Assembly: GCF_004364635.1 (NCBI RefSeq)
Contig: NZ_SOAX01000001.1
Coordinates: 248,001-312,000, forward strand
DNA length: 64,000 nucleotides
Origin: Halospina denitrificans
GTDB taxonomy: Bacteria > Pseudomonadota > Gammaproteobacteria > Pseudomonadales > Oleiphilaceae
Direction: 5' to 3'
Of the stretch, positions 1 through 8,755 are shown one piece after another. The translations under genes were made by a program, and so were the position numbers. Under the pieces are notes generated by a model. The model had not been told where the DNA came from. It ran no database searches and saw only the letters and a program-made list of their open reading frames with translations. Within the stretch, counting starts at the first letter, position 1. The number at the start of each line of letters is the position of its first letter.

Positions 1-1179
1 CTGTTTGTCCAGCAGTTCGGGTTGGGGGTTGTCGGTGGCTGGATTGGCGGGCGTGTCCTTGCGGCGATCATCAATCGTGTGCAGCTGGTTCCGGCCTTCT
101 ACCCGTTGCTTGTGGCCGCCGGCGGGCTGGTGGTTTTCGGTGGCATCAATGCTCTGGGCGGCAGTGGTTTTCTGGCCATCTATCTCGCCGGTGTCATTCT
201 CGGCAACCGGCGCATCCGGATGCTGCCGGCCGTGCTGCAGATGCACGATGGCCTGGCCTGGCTGGCCCAGATGGCACTCTTTCTGATTCTCGGGCTTCTG
301 GCCACCCCCACCGAGCTGGCGGGGGTCTTCCTGCCGGGACTGGCGATCGCCGCCATCCTTATTCTTGTGGCACGCCCGGTGGCCGTGCTCCTGACGCTCT
401 GGCCTTTCGGGTTTCACTTCAGGGAGCAGGTCTTTATCGGCTGGGTTGGGCTGCGGGGCGCGGTCCCGATTGTTCTGGCGCTCTTTCCGGTTATGGCCGG
501 GGTTGAGCATGCCCATCTGTTGTTCAACATCGCCTTCTGCGTGGTTCTCGTGTCGCTGGTGGTCCAGGGCACCACACTGGCGCCGCTGGCGCACAGGCTC
601 AAGCTGGAAGTGCCCATTGGGCCCGAACCACGGCGGCGTCTGCCGCTGGATCTGCCCACCACAGGGGATCATGAGCTCATGGTCTTTGAACTGCGCGGGG
701 AACGCTGGGCCGAGCCCCTGCCCGTCGCCGAGCTGAAGTTGCCGCCGGGGGTTATCTGCTCCGGCGTATTCCGGGAGGGGGAGCTGGCAAGGGTTGAGGA
801 AATTGCGGAGTTGCGCGCCGGCGATCTGGTCGCGGTTATGGCGTCTCCGGCCATGCTGGAAGATCTGAGCAAGGTCTTTGATACCCGTCCGCGCAAGAGC
901 CCACTGGAGGATCGGCAGTTCTTCGGCGAGTTCGTTCTCAATGGCGATGCGACCGTGGGCGACGTGGAACTGTTCTACGGCATTGATATTTCCCGGTACG
1001 AACCGGACAAAAGCCTCTCCGCCTGTTTCCGCAAGGAACACGGTCACCCGGTTGTGGGTGATAAACTGCGCATGGGCCCGATCAAGCTGGTGGCCAAGTC
1101 GGTCGATGGCGATGAAGTGACCCGTGTCGGGCTGAATCTGCACAGCCCGCCCCACCCCCGAAATAAGGAGTCCGCATGA
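1..1179 (+). CDS. K+/H+ antiporter, NhaP2/CvrA-like (5' partial)
   Basis: The reading frame is open from the first base, so the N-terminal membrane segments lie outside the window. The visible part begins with the last transmembrane helices of a Na_H_Exchanger (CPA1) domain, including a WVGLRGAVPIVLALFP segment typical of the family. A cytosolic RCK_C (TrkA-C) domain follows at roughly 635-880 bp, then a CorC_HlyC-type domain up to the stop. This order is characteristic of the NhaP2/CvrA group, which exports K+ or Na+ in exchange for protons and takes part in cell-volume and pH control. The stop codon overlaps the next start by 4 bases (ATGA), so translation is probably coupled to the cupin gene. 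Confidence 0.88.
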   Translation: MFVQQFGLGVVGGWIGGRVLAAIINRVQLVPAFYPLLVAAGGLVVFGGINALGGSGFLAIYLAGVILGNRRIRMLPAVLQMHDGLAWLAQMALFLILGLLATPTELAGVFLPGLAIAAILILVARPVAVLLTLWPFGFHFREQVFIGWVGLRGAVPIVLALFPVMAGVEHAHLLFNIAFCVVLVSLVVQGTTLAPLAHRLKLEVPIGPEPRRRLPLDLPTTGDHELMVFELRGERWAEPLPVAELKLPPGVICSGVFREGELARVEEIAELRAGDLVAVMASPAMLEDLSKVFDTRPRKSPLEDRQFFGEFVLNGDATVGDVELFYGIDISRYEPDKSLSACFRKEHGHPVVGDKLRMGPIKLVAKSVDGDEVTRVGLNLHSPPHPRNKESA

Positions 1180-1640
1180 ACGCGCAGCACTGGAAAACCG
1201 AGCTTGGTCTTGAACCTCACCCCGAGGGTGGTTTTTACCGGCGATTCTTCGCCAGCCCGGTAACCGTGCGCACGGCCAACGGGGAGCGTCCGACCATGAC
1301 GGCGATCCATTACCTGCTGGAGCGAGGCCATTACAGCGCCTGGCACCGGCTGTGCAGCCATGAACTCTGGCACTGGCACGCGGGCGGACCGGTGATTGTC
1401 CATTGCGCCGGCCCGGAAGGGATTGCGAGCCACAAGCTGGGCAGCCAGAGCGAGCTGACACTGACCATTGAGCCCAATACCTGGTTTGCGGCGGAGCCCG
1501 CCCCGGAGACCGGCTTTGTTCTCGTGAGCTGCACCGTCAGTCCCGGGTTTGATTTTGAAGACTTTGAGTGGGGGGATCCCCGGGAACTGATGCGCGAATT
1601 CCCGGAAGATGAGGCCCTGATCCGGAGGCTTTCGCGGTGA
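1176..1640 (+). CDS. Cupin protein of the DUF985 (Cupin_5) family
   Basis: A 154-residue single-domain protein. It opens with the family signature LEPHPEGGFYRRFF and carries HYLL, SAWHRL, ELWHWHAG and the closing SPGFDFEDFEWGD segment, which identify the DUF985 cupins. These form a small beta barrel that may bind a metal or a sugar-like ligand. No enzymatic activity can be assigned from sequence. AAGGAG lies at a good distance upstream of the ATG. The gene overlaps the antiporter stop upstream and the GTPase start downstream, so the three appear to be one transcription unit. Confidence 0.88.
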   Translation: MNAQHWKTELGLEPHPEGGFYRRFFASPVTVRTANGERPTMTAIHYLLERGHYSAWHRLCSHELWHWHAGGPVIVHCAGPEGIASHKLGSQSELTLTIEPNTWFAAEPAPETGFVLVSCTVSPGFDFEDFEWGDPRELMREFPEDEALIRRLSR

Positions 1641-2617
1641 TGGCCCCGATCCCGGTCCATCTCATCCTGGGCTTTCTTGGGGTTGGCAAGAGCACGGCCA
1701 TCCTGGACCTGCTCCGTCGCAAGCCGGCGGATGAGCACTGGGCGGTGCTGGTGAATGAGTTCGGTGAGGTGGGTGTGGATGGTGCCATCATGGAGGCCGA
1801 AGGCATTGCGGTTAAGGAAGTTCCGGGCGGTTGCATGTGCTGTGTGGCCGGGCTGCCCATGCAGGTCGCGCTGAACTGGCTGATCCGTCGCGAGAAGCCG
1901 GATCGTCTCCTGATTGAGCCCACCGGCCTGGGCCACCCCTCCCAGGTGATCGAGACCCTGACCGGGGAGTCCTACCAGGGCGTTCTCTCCATGGCGTCGA
2001 GTCTCTGTCTGGTGGATCCCCGCCGCCTTTCGGAAGAGAAGGTGGTAAACAATGTCCACTTCCGCGACCAGGCTGCGGTGTCGAATGTGCTGGTTGCCAA
2101 CAAGTGCGATCTCTGTGAGGAGGAGGACCTGGCGCGGTTCCGGAGCTGGGCCGGGGCTTTTGATCCGCCCAAGGCGCGCATCGAGGAGACCCGCTACGGC
2201 CGTATCGAGCTCGAGTGGTTGACGGCGTCGCACTCGGAACGCCCCGCCACCGACGCTGGCGCGCATCACCATCACCACGACGGGGAAGTGCCTGAGAGGG
2301 TGTCTCTTGAGGATGAGCCCTGGCAGCGTTTCATCAATACGGGCGATGCTCACTACAGTTGTGGCTGGCGGGTAACCCCCGAGACGCAATTCGCTTATGA
2401 CGCCCTGGTGGATTTCTGCCATGGCGGGCATTGGCTGCGTATCAAGGGAGTGGTTCATACGGATCAGGGCTGGATGGCGCTGAACCTGGCGGGTGACTCA
2501 CTGAGCGCCACACCGGTTGAGCCCAACACCGAAAACCGGCTTGAAATCATCAGCGACCAGCCGCTGGATGGCGAGGCGCTCGATGACCAATTACGGACAG
2601 TCGCGCTGAGGGGTTGA
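1640..2617 (+). CDS. G3E-family GTPase of the CobW/COG0523 group
   Basis: A P-loop metallochaperone-type GTPase of about 325 residues. The Walker A motif GFLGVGKST is near residue 11, NEFGEVG marks switch I, and GCMCC gives the CxCC metal-binding motif seen in COG0523 proteins (often GCxCC). IEPTGLGHP is Walker B, NKCD is the guanine-specificity motif, and a histidine cluster (AHHHHHD) precedes the C-terminal CobW_C domain. Family members help insert or distribute Zn2+, Co2+ or other metals. Which metal is served here is not visible, and no Zur box was seen nearby. The ATG overlaps the preceding TGA; a GTG one codon upstream is an alternative. Confidence 0.88.
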   Translation: MAPIPVHLILGFLGVGKSTAILDLLRRKPADEHWAVLVNEFGEVGVDGAIMEAEGIAVKEVPGGCMCCVAGLPMQVALNWLIRREKPDRLLIEPTGLGHPSQVIETLTGESYQGVLSMASSLCLVDPRRLSEEKVVNNVHFRDQAAVSNVLVANKCDLCEEEDLARFRSWAGAFDPPKARIEETRYGRIELEWLTASHSERPATDAGAHHHHHDGEVPERVSLEDEPWQRFINTGDAHYSCGWRVTPETQFAYDALVDFCHGGHWLRIKGVVHTDQGWMALNLAGDSLSATPVEPNTENRLEIISDQPLDGEALDDQLRTVALRG

Positions 2618-2676
2618 ATTGATCGGGCCTTCCAAGGCTCAATGGCACTGAACCTGCACCGTTACAGGAGGCAATA

Positions 2677-3300
2677 ATGGACATCGCCGTTAAAGGCATT
2701 ACCGAAGGTCAACCGATTCCCGAAAAATTCGCATTCGGGGTCTACAACCCAGTGGATCACATGGAGCTGGGCAACAACCTGAACCCGGAGGTGACCTGGT
2801 CCGGCGTCCCTGAGGGCACAAAAAGTTTCGTGGTCATGATCAAGGATCCGGACGTACCGAGCGTCGCCGACGATGTGAACCAGGAGGGCAAGACGGTTTC
2901 CAGAGAGATTCCGCGGGTCGACTTCTATCATTGGCTCCTGGTGGATGTACCGCCGTCGGTGAACCGGATCGAGGAAGGACAGGTATCGACTGAGGTTGTT
3001 CCTGGCGGCAAGAAGCCCTGGAGCGATTCACTGGGTAAGAACGGCATCAATGATTACACGGATTTCCTTGCCGGAAGCGCGGAACTGGCGGGAACCTATG
3101 CCGGTTACGATGGCCCCTGCCCGCCCTGGAACGACGAGATTGTCCATCGCTATATCTTCACGGTGTTTGCCCTGGATACGGATCGGCTCGATCTGGGTGA
3201 TGAGTTCCGGGGCGCGGATGTAGAGAAGGCGATGGAGGGCCACGTCCTGGATGAGGCGTCTGTAATGGCGACCTACACCCTGAATCCGGACCTGCGTTAA
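2677..3300 (+). CDS. YbhB/YbcL family Raf kinase inhibitor-like protein (PEBP)
   Basis: A 207-residue phosphatidylethanolamine-binding-protein fold. The ligand-site segments are visible: NPEVTWSGVPEGTKSFVVMIKDPDVP, FYHWLLVDVP and YDGPCPPWNDEIVHRYIFTVFALD. There is no signal peptide, so it should be cytoplasmic. Bacterial members are small proteins whose ligands are mostly unknown. AGGAGG lies 7 bases before the ATG. Its stop overlaps that of the convergent methyltransferase gene by 4 bases. Confidence 0.9.
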   Translation: MDIAVKGITEGQPIPEKFAFGVYNPVDHMELGNNLNPEVTWSGVPEGTKSFVVMIKDPDVPSVADDVNQEGKTVSREIPRVDFYHWLLVDVPPSVNRIEEGQVSTEVVPGGKKPWSDSLGKNGINDYTDFLAGSAELAGTYAGYDGPCPPWNDEIVHRYIFTVFALDTDRLDLGDEFRGADVEKAMEGHVLDEASVMATYTLNPDLR

Positions 3301-3893
3301 CGCCGTTCCCAGATCAGTAGCTGGTTATTCGCCGGCATGGGGCATTGCTCCCTGAGGATCAGCCCCGTGCCCTCGCCCAACGTCTTAAGGTCGTCGATAT
3401 CCCGGATGCCCATGGCCGGGTCCTGGGATTGAAGGTGTTCGTGGAAGCGGGCATTACTGTCGCTGGTGAAGCGGCCCTGTTCGTTGAAGGGACCGTAGAC
3501 ACAGAAGCACCCGCCATGGGGCAGCCGCCTGCCAAGGCCCGCGAACAGCGCCTCCACGCCATCCCACCCCATAATGTGCAGCGTATTCGCGGAGAAGGCG
3601 CCGTCGGCCCCTGATACCGGCCACTCCGGGTCGAGCACATCCAGAGGCAGTGGTCTGGCGACGTTCGGCAATTGCGCTTCCTGCAGTCGCTGCTGGCAGA
3701 GTTCGTGTTCCCCCGGCCGATCCGTTGGCTGCCACTGCAGATGTGGCAGCTCCCGGGCAAAGAGTTCGGCGTGCTGCCCGGTCCCCGTTCCGATCTCCAG
3801 GATCAGGGCCGGCTCCGTGAACACCCGCTTCAGGATGTTCAGGATCGGCCATTTGTTGTTCTCACAGGACTGGGAAAAGGGCATCGGTTTCAT
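3297..3893 (-). CDS. DUF938-family SAM-dependent methyltransferase
   Basis: About 198 residues, opening with MKPMPFSQSCENNKWPILN and the SAM-binding glycine motif ILEIGTGTGQHAELFA, as in the DUF938 methyltransferase-like family. Further signatures are DGAFSANTLHIMGWDGVEALFAGLGRRL and CVYGPFNEQGRFTSDSNARFHEHL. The substrate is unknown. The ATG at 3893 is preferred because family proteins begin at this MKPMPFS segment; a GTG 15 bases upstream is possible. The gene is convergent with the PEBP gene and divergent from the alcohol dehydrogenase. Confidence 0.88.
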   Translation of the reverse strand: MKPMPFSQSCENNKWPILNILKRVFTEPALILEIGTGTGQHAELFARELPHLQWQPTDRPGEHELCQQRLQEAQLPNVARPLPLDVLDPEWPVSGADGAFSANTLHIMGWDGVEALFAGLGRRLPHGGCFCVYGPFNEQGRFTSDSNARFHEHLQSQDPAMGIRDIDDLKTLGEGTGLILREQCPMPANNQLLIWERR

Positions 3894-3967
3894 CTCGGGG
3901 GCTTCCACGGTATGGTTTGATTCAGGTCGTACCCTAACAGAACAAGACGCGGATATCGGGGGCTGGC

Positions 3968-5101
3968 ATGCAGGATTTCACCTTCAATACCACGCCCGGC
4001 ATCGTCCATGAAGCCGGTGGGGCGAAACGGCTGGCGGCGCTTTGCGGTGAGCGTGTTGCCGGCACGGTGCTGGTCGTCACGGACCCCGGGATTATCCGGG
4101 CGGGGCTGCTGGAGGGGGCCCTTTCGGGGTTTTCCGGTATCGGTGTTGAAGTATTCAGCGAGGTGGAAGCCGATCCGCCGGACACGACTATAAGGGCTGC
4201 AGTGGAGCAGGCCCGGGCCTGCGGCGCCGAACTGGTTGTCGGCTTTGGCGGCGGAAGCTCCATGGATGTGGCCAAGGTGGTATCACTGCTGGCCTCCGGG
4301 CACTGTGACCAGGCCCTTGAAGACCTCTATGGCGTGGGCAGTGCCCGGGGCAAACGACTGCCGCTGATCCAGGTGCCCACGACGGCGGGTACCGGTTCCG
4401 AGGTCACACCCATTTCCATCGTTACCACGGGCGAAACCACCAAATCCGGCATCGTTTCCCCCATCCTGCTGCCGGACCTGGCACTCCTTGATCCGGAACT
4501 GACCCTGGGGCTGCCGCCCCATGTCACGGCAGCCACCGGCATTGACGCCATGGTGCACGCCATTGAGGCCTACACCAGCAGAGTCCGCAAGAACCCGATT
4601 TCCGATGCCCTGGCCCGGTCGGCGCTGAGTAAGCTCTCCGGCAATATCGTTCGCGCCGTGCATCATGGCGATGATATCGAGGCCCGCTCCGCCATGCTTC
4701 TGGGCGCGTTGCAGGCAGGGCAGGCCTTTGCCAATGCGCCGGTCGCGGCGGTCCATGCCCTGGCCTACCCGTTGGGCGGGCACTTCCATATTCCCCACGG
4801 ACTCAGCAACTCCCTGGTCCTGCCCCAGGTGCTGCGGTTCAATTCGGAAGTGGCGGCACCACTCTATGCGGAGCTGGCGCCGCTTGTTGAGGCCGAGGGC
4901 GCCTCCGGGGGCCTGATTGAGCGCATGGAATATCTGATCCAGGCGGTGGAACTTCCCCGGCGCCTGCGCGATATGGATATTGCCGAGGACTTCCTGCCCA
5001 CGCTTGCCTCTGACGCCATGAAACAACAGCGCCTCCTGGTGAACAATCCCCGGGACGTCACCGAAGGCGATGCCCTGGCCATCTACCGGGAGGCCTTCTG
5101 A
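3968..5101 (+). CDS. Iron-containing (group III) alcohol dehydrogenase
   Basis: A 377-residue Fe-ADH of normal length. The NAD(P)-binding GGGSSMD (residues 94-100) and TTAGTGSE (138-145) are present. The four metal ligands of the family are in place: D193 and H197 in GIDAMVHAIEAY, H263 in AVHALAYPLGG and H277 in HIPHG. It should interconvert an alcohol and an aldehyde or ketone with NAD(P)H; the substrate cannot be told. The stop and the next start share one base (TGATG), so it is co-translated with a hot-dog thioesterase. Confidence 0.9.
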   Translation: MQDFTFNTTPGIVHEAGGAKRLAALCGERVAGTVLVVTDPGIIRAGLLEGALSGFSGIGVEVFSEVEADPPDTTIRAAVEQARACGAELVVGFGGGSSMDVAKVVSLLASGHCDQALEDLYGVGSARGKRLPLIQVPTTAGTGSEVTPISIVTTGETTKSGIVSPILLPDLALLDPELTLGLPPHVTAATGIDAMVHAIEAYTSRVRKNPISDALARSALSKLSGNIVRAVHHGDDIEARSAMLLGALQAGQAFANAPVAAVHALAYPLGGHFHIPHGLSNSLVLPQVLRFNSEVAAPLYAELAPLVEAEGASGGLIERMEYLIQAVELPRRLRDMDIAEDFLPTLASDAMKQQRLLVNNPRDVTEGDALAIYREAF

Positions 5102-5538
5102 TGGCCCGTTCAGAGCCGTTACCCCGCGAGGCCTATGGGGCCTTCCAGGGGATTACCACCCGGTGGAGCGACAATGACCTTTACGGTCATGTGAACAACG
5201 TGACCTATTACGCCTGGTTCGACACGGCCGTGAACCGCTATCTTATTGAGGGAGGCAACCTGGACATCCACAACAGCCCCGTGATTGCGTATGTGGTCAG
5301 TTCAAGCTGTCAGTACTTCCGGGCCGTTTCCTATCCGGACCCGGTGGAGGTTGGGCTGCGTGTCGAGCGGCTGGGCAACAGCTCGGTCACCTATGGGGTT
5401 GGGATCTTTCGGGCCGATGATGGATCCGCCCTCGCCCAGGGGCAATTTGTCCACGTGTTCGTAACCCGCGATAATGACCGACCGGCGTCCATCCCCGAGC
5501 CGATCCGTGCCGCGCTTGAATGTCTGCCCGGGGGATGA
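5101..5538 (+). CDS. Acyl-CoA thioesterase, 4HBT hot-dog family
   Basis: 145 residues with the 4-hydroxybenzoyl-CoA thioesterase signature TRWSDNDLYGHVNNVTYYAWFDTAVNRYL, which contains the catalytic acidic residue and the HVNN loop. It belongs to the YbgC/FadM-like cytosolic enzymes that hydrolyse acyl-CoA. Its start shares a base with the upstream alcohol dehydrogenase stop, and a second, unrelated hot-dog protein follows 44 bases downstream. The three genes may act together on an acyl or aldehyde intermediate, but that is inferred from position only. Confidence 0.88.
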   Translation: MARSEPLPREAYGAFQGITTRWSDNDLYGHVNNVTYYAWFDTAVNRYLIEGGNLDIHNSPVIAYVVSSSCQYFRAVSYPDPVEVGLRVERLGNSSVTYGVGIFRADDGSALAQGQFVHVFVTRDNDRPASIPEPIRAALECLPGG

Positions 5539-5582
5539 GCGCCCGGTGCCAGTTCCGTCTGTTCCCTGTTATGGAGTGACCG

Positions 5583-6026
5583 ATGTCCCCAGCAGAACTT
5601 GAGTCCTACCTGCACGAGCATATTCCCCTGTCCAAAGCGATGGCCGTCTCGGTGGTTGAAGCTTCCGTGGATTCGGTCACCGTAAGGGCACCACTGGAGC
5701 CCAATATCAACCACAGGGCAACGGTTTTCGGTGGCAGCGCTTCGGCTGTGGCCATACTGGCTGCCTGGTCGCTGCTGCATCTGCGTGTTCGTGATGCGGG
5801 ACTGACGGCGCAGTTGGTCATCCAGCGCAATACCATGGAATACGATCGGCCCATCAACGGCGCGTTTACCGCGAGGGCCGAGCTGGCGGCGCCGGAGCGC
5901 TGGGAGCTTTTCCGCAAGACTCTGCAGCGCCGCGGCCGTTCGCGCATCGCCGTCAATTCCGTGCTGGAATTCGACAACGAGGTTGCGGGGCGGCTCAGTG
6001 GCGATTTCGTCGCCCTGGTGGTCTGA
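5583..6026 (+). CDS. Putative thioesterase, YiiD C-terminal-like hot-dog domain
   Basis: 147 residues resembling the thioesterase domain at the C-terminus of YiiD. Visible landmarks are the N-terminal helix LESYLHEHIPLSKAMAVSV, the strand-helix pair PNINHRATVFGGSASAVAILAAWSLLHL, and the later QLVIQRNTMEYDRPI segment. The NHRATVFGGS stretch corresponds to the active-site helix of this subgroup. GGAGTG stands upstream of the ATG. It is probably co-transcribed with the alcohol dehydrogenase and the first thioesterase. The substrate is unknown. Confidence 0.8.
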   Translation: MSPAELESYLHEHIPLSKAMAVSVVEASVDSVTVRAPLEPNINHRATVFGGSASAVAILAAWSLLHLRVRDAGLTAQLVIQRNTMEYDRPINGAFTARAELAAPERWELFRKTLQRRGRSRIAVNSVLEFDNEVAGRLSGDFVALVV

Positions 6027-6043
6027 GCCGTTTACCGGTTCCG

Positions 6044-6940
6044 TTAATCCAGCCGTGCAATCAGGTCATTCACGGCCCGGGCAAAGGGAACCGGCGAATC
6101 CTCCTGCAGGAAGTGCCCGCCCTTGAGCGTGGTATGGGGCTGCCCCTTGGCGCCCGGGATCCGCTCCTGCATGTAACGGTCCCCGCCACGGGTAACGGGA
6201 TCACCATTGCTGAACGTGGTGAGGAAGGGTTTCTCCCATTTCTCCAGGGATTTCCAGGCACGGCGGTTGGCTTCCGTGGCCGGGTCATTCGGCGTCGCCG
6301 GTACCAGTGCCGGGAAAGCGCGCGCGCCGGCCTTGTAGTGCCTGGAGGGGAAGGGCGCATCATAGGCCCGGCGTTCGTCGGGGCTGAGCTTGCGGAAGCT
6401 GCCCGTGTCCACAATCCGCCCCGCTGGAAATACCGGGCTGTAGAGCGCGAAAGCTTTCCAGAGCTGGAAGGCCTTCGGCATGGTCTGGTCCCCGGTGGGG
6501 AGCATGCCGTTACCGACCACGATGGCCCTGAAGCGTTCCGGGTTCTCCGCCGCATAACGCAGGCCGAGCAGTGAGCCCCAATCCTGGCAGACGAGTGTAA
6601 TGCGCTTGAGGTCGAGCCGCTCAATGAATTCGCCCAACCAGTCCATGTGGACCTGGTAGCTGTAGTCGGAAACCCGCGAAGGCTTGTCTGACTTGCCGAA
6701 GCCGATCAGGTCCGGTGCGATGACGCGATGACCGGCCGCCGAGCAGACGGGGATCATGTGGCGGTACAGATAGGACCAGGTGGGCTCGCCATGGAGCATG
6801 AGAACCGGGTCGCCGTCCGTGGGGCCATCATCCACGTAATGCATGCGGGGACCGCCCACATCCATGTAGTTGGGCTCGAACGGGTAGTCCAGGAGCCGCT
6901 CAAACTGTGAGTCGGGAGTGCGCAGAATCCTGTCTGTCAT
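6044..6940 (-). CDS. Haloalkane dehalogenase (HLD-I type)
   Basis: A 298-residue alpha/beta hydrolase that cleaves carbon-halogen bonds to give an alcohol and halide. All active-site elements are visible: the oxyanion segment HGEPTWS (50-56), nucleophile D120 with halide-binding W121 in VCQDWGS, a second candidate halide Trp in the cap (W161, QLWKAF), acid D247 in SNGDPV and base H276 in GGHFLQE. The acid following the cap, and the cap Trp, place it in subfamily I (DhlA/DmbC-like). The true substrate may be an epoxide or fluoroacid analogue, but the Trp next to the nucleophile argues for dehalogenation. bluB starts its reading just upstream on the same strand. Confidence 0.85.
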   Translation of the reverse strand: MTDRILRTPDSQFERLLDYPFEPNYMDVGGPRMHYVDDGPTDGDPVLMLHGEPTWSYLYRHMIPVCSAAGHRVIAPDLIGFGKSDKPSRVSDYSYQVHMDWLGEFIERLDLKRITLVCQDWGSLLGLRYAAENPERFRAIVVGNGMLPTGDQTMPKAFQLWKAFALYSPVFPAGRIVDTGSFRKLSPDERRAYDAPFPSRHYKAGARAFPALVPATPNDPATEANRRAWKSLEKWEKPFLTTFSNGDPVTRGGDRYMQERIPGAKGQPHTTLKGGHFLQEDSPVPFARAVNDLIARLD

Positions 6941-6943
6941 GGT

Positions 6944-7600
6944 CTATTCCTCGATGGGTCGATAGTGATTGGTGGAAACAAAGTGTTCCAGCGACAGGCC
7001 CTCTGTCCACTCTTCCTGTTCAAGCATGGGGCGATCGTAGAAAGCCTCGACATGACCCAGGCAGAGCACGGCAATGGGCCTGCCGTCTTCGGGGATATCG
7101 AGAAGGGTTCCAAGTTCATCCGGGTCGAACAGCGAGACCCAGCCCATGCCCAGCCCCTTGGCGCGCGCGGCAAGCCAGAGGTTCTGGATGGCGCAGGCCG
7201 CGGAGGCCAGGTCCATGTCCGGCATGGTGCGGCGGCCGAAGACGTGTTTCTCGCGTCCGCCGCGTAACGCCACCACCAGCAGTTCACCAGATTCGCGGAT
7301 GCCTTCAACCTTGAGCTTCATGAAGTCATTGCCGCGCTCGCCCAAAGCCTCGGCGGTGCGCTCGCGTTCGCTGTCCACCATCGCGTGAATGCGTTGACGC
7401 AGCTCCGGGTCCGTTACACGAATGAAATGCCAGGGCTGCATCAGCCCGACGCTGGGAGCATTATGGGCGGCCTGGAGAAGCCGCAGCAGGGTGTCTTCCG
7501 CTACCGGTTCCGGCAGGAAGTGGCGCATATCCCGGCGTTCGGCAATGGCGCGGTAGACCGCGTTGATCTCATCGGTGCTGAAAGCATGATCGGTGGACAT
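6944..7600 (-). CDS. bluB: 5,6-dimethylbenzimidazole synthase BluB
   Basis: A nitroreductase-fold flavoprotein of about 218 residues. BluB features are present: RRDMRHF near the N-terminus, NAPSVGLMQPW, and the long GREKHVFGRRTMPDMDLASAACAIQNLW segment, where BluB differs from ordinary nitroreductases. BluB breaks down FMNH2 with oxygen to form 5,6-dimethylbenzimidazole, the lower ligand of cobalamin. The ATG at 7600 is chosen because it begins MSTDHAFSTDEINAVYRAI, matching the family N-terminus; longer reading has no homology. No other cobalamin gene is nearby except the non-specific CobW-like GTPase 4 kb away. Three bases separate it from the dehalogenase gene. Confidence 0.87.
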   Translation of the reverse strand: MSTDHAFSTDEINAVYRAIAERRDMRHFLPEPVAEDTLLRLLQAAHNAPSVGLMQPWHFIRVTDPELRQRIHAMVDSERERTAEALGERGNDFMKLKVEGIRESGELLVVALRGGREKHVFGRRTMPDMDLASAACAIQNLWLAARAKGLGMGWVSLFDPDELGTLLDIPEDGRPIAVLCLGHVEAFYDRPMLEQEEWTEGLSLEHFVSTNHYRPIEE

Positions 7601-7681
7601 GATGTTTTGCAATTCCGATATTAAAAGTCGCAGGATAAAGCAAACAGGCTCATCTTTCAGGGTTGTCACGGAGGCTTGCCG

Positions 7682-7888
7682 GTGTCGCGCTGGTTCATTA
7701 TTGCGGGTATTGCCCTTGTCGCCATAGGCCTGGTGCTGCACTACGCGCCCTGGCTTCTGAGCTGGTTTGGCCGGCTGCCCGGGGATATCCGCGCGGAAGG
7801 CGAGCACAGCCAGTTGTTCATTCCAATCACCTCGATGATTATTGTGAGCCTGGTCCTTACCCTGGTTCTGAACCTGTTCTCGCGCTAG
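7682..7888 (+). CDS. DUF2905 family small membrane protein
   Basis: A 68-residue protein with two transmembrane helices (WFIIAGIALVAIGLVLHYAP and the C-terminal ITSMIIVSLVLTLVLNLF) flanking the conserved loop LSWFGRLPGDIR of DUF2905. Function is unknown. GGAGG at 7670-7674 is 7 bases before this GTG; a TTG two codons upstream would leave only one base of spacing, so GTG 7682 is preferred. It is divergent from bluB. Confidence 0.8.
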   Translation: MSRWFIIAGIALVAIGLVLHYAPWLLSWFGRLPGDIRAEGEHSQLFIPITSMIIVSLVLTLVLNLFSR

Positions 7889-7963
7889 CCAGGCTCTTTA
7901 CGCTCCGGGGAGCAACCGCCAATAATGGGCAGCCAAGCCCGAAGCGAGAAACAGGAGATGACC

Positions 7964-8500
7964 ATGGCATTCCAGGCCAACGGGATCGAGATTGAACTCA
8001 CCAGGGGCGACATCACGCAGCAGGACGATATTGACGCCATTGTGAACGCCGCCAATGCCGAACTCCGTATTGGCGGCGGCGTGGCCGGGGCCATACACCG
8101 TGCCGCCGGTCCCGAGCTTGAGGCGGAAACGGCACCCCTGGCGCCCATCAAGCCGGGCGAGGCCGTCATGACGTCGGCGCCCAACCTGCCCAATCGCCAT
8201 ATCATCCATTGCCTGGGCCCCGTATACGGCGTTGATGAGCCTGCTGATACCCTTCTCGCCAATTGTTATCGCGGCGCGCTGGATCTGGCCGAAGAGGCGG
8301 GCCTTGAGTCGGTTGCGTTTCCGGCGATTTCCACCGGTGCCTTTGGCTTTCCCATGGAGCGTGCGGCTGAGGTGGCGTCGCGCGCGGTGCTGGCGAAAAC
8401 CGGCGAGCTTGAGTCCGTAAGACGGGTCCGCTGGGTCCTGTTCAGCGACGAGGACCGGATGCTCCATGAGGGCGTGTTTGAAAGCATCTTTAACGCCTGA
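7964..8500 (+). CDS. Macrodomain protein, O-acetyl-ADP-ribose deacetylase type
   Basis: About 178 residues. The ADP-ribose-binding signature DAIVNAANAELRIGGGVAGAIHRAAG contains the catalytic-type NAAN and GGG loop of MacroD/YmdB hydrolases, and AFPAISTGAFGFP forms the second phosphate loop. The enzyme should remove ADP-ribose from proteins or deacetylate O-acetyl-ADP-ribose produced by sirtuins. A Sir2 homologue is encoded at 35981-36712. AGGAG at 7953-7957 directly abuts the ATG at 7958 but is 6 bases from the ATG at 7964, so the latter start was chosen. Confidence 0.9.
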   Translation: MAFQANGIEIELTRGDITQQDDIDAIVNAANAELRIGGGVAGAIHRAAGPELEAETAPLAPIKPGEAVMTSAPNLPNRHIIHCLGPVYGVDEPADTLLANCYRGALDLAEEAGLESVAFPAISTGAFGFPMERAAEVASRAVLAKTGELESVRRVRWVLFSDEDRMLHEGVFESIFNA

Positions 8501-8755
8501 TCACCAGGGTTCTATATTGCGACCTCTGAGGTCCTTTGAAACCGCTGTATAAGTGGAAACCAGATAGGGCACTACATAAGTCAGCACCAGCTTGGGAATG
8601 GACAGTGCCTGCATTCCCAGCAATGCCTCCCATTGGTTGATGACTACCAGAATGGTACCCACTACGGCGGCCACCCAGGCAGCGCGCGCCGGGGTCCCGC
8701 CGGTCAGGGCGAGGCGCAGGGCCTCGCTGCATCCGTGAGTCATCCTTTCCTTCAT
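8501..8755 (-). CDS. NrtS-like small membrane protein (nitrate/nitrite transporter family)
   Basis: An 84-residue protein with two hydrophobic helices (AAWVAAVVGTILVVINQW and PKLVLTYVVPYLVSTYTAV) and the pattern of the NrtS family, short proteins reported as nitrate/nitrite transporters. The assignment comes from recognising the family pattern, not from any nitrate gene nearby. The ATG at 8755 overlaps the upstream gene's stop (TAATG). An ATG at 8743 sits behind AAGGA and could be the real start. The stop is adjacent to that of the macrodomain gene, so the two are convergent. Confidence 0.65.
   Translation of the reverse strand: MKERMTHGCSEALRLALTGGTPARAAWVAAVVGTILVVINQWEALLGMQALSIPKLVLTYVVPYLVSTYTAVSKDLRGRNIEPW

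Noticed and set aside
1331-2458. A 375-codon minus-strand frame
   Set aside because: Antisense to the cupin and COG0523 genes, both of which have clear family motifs on the plus strand.
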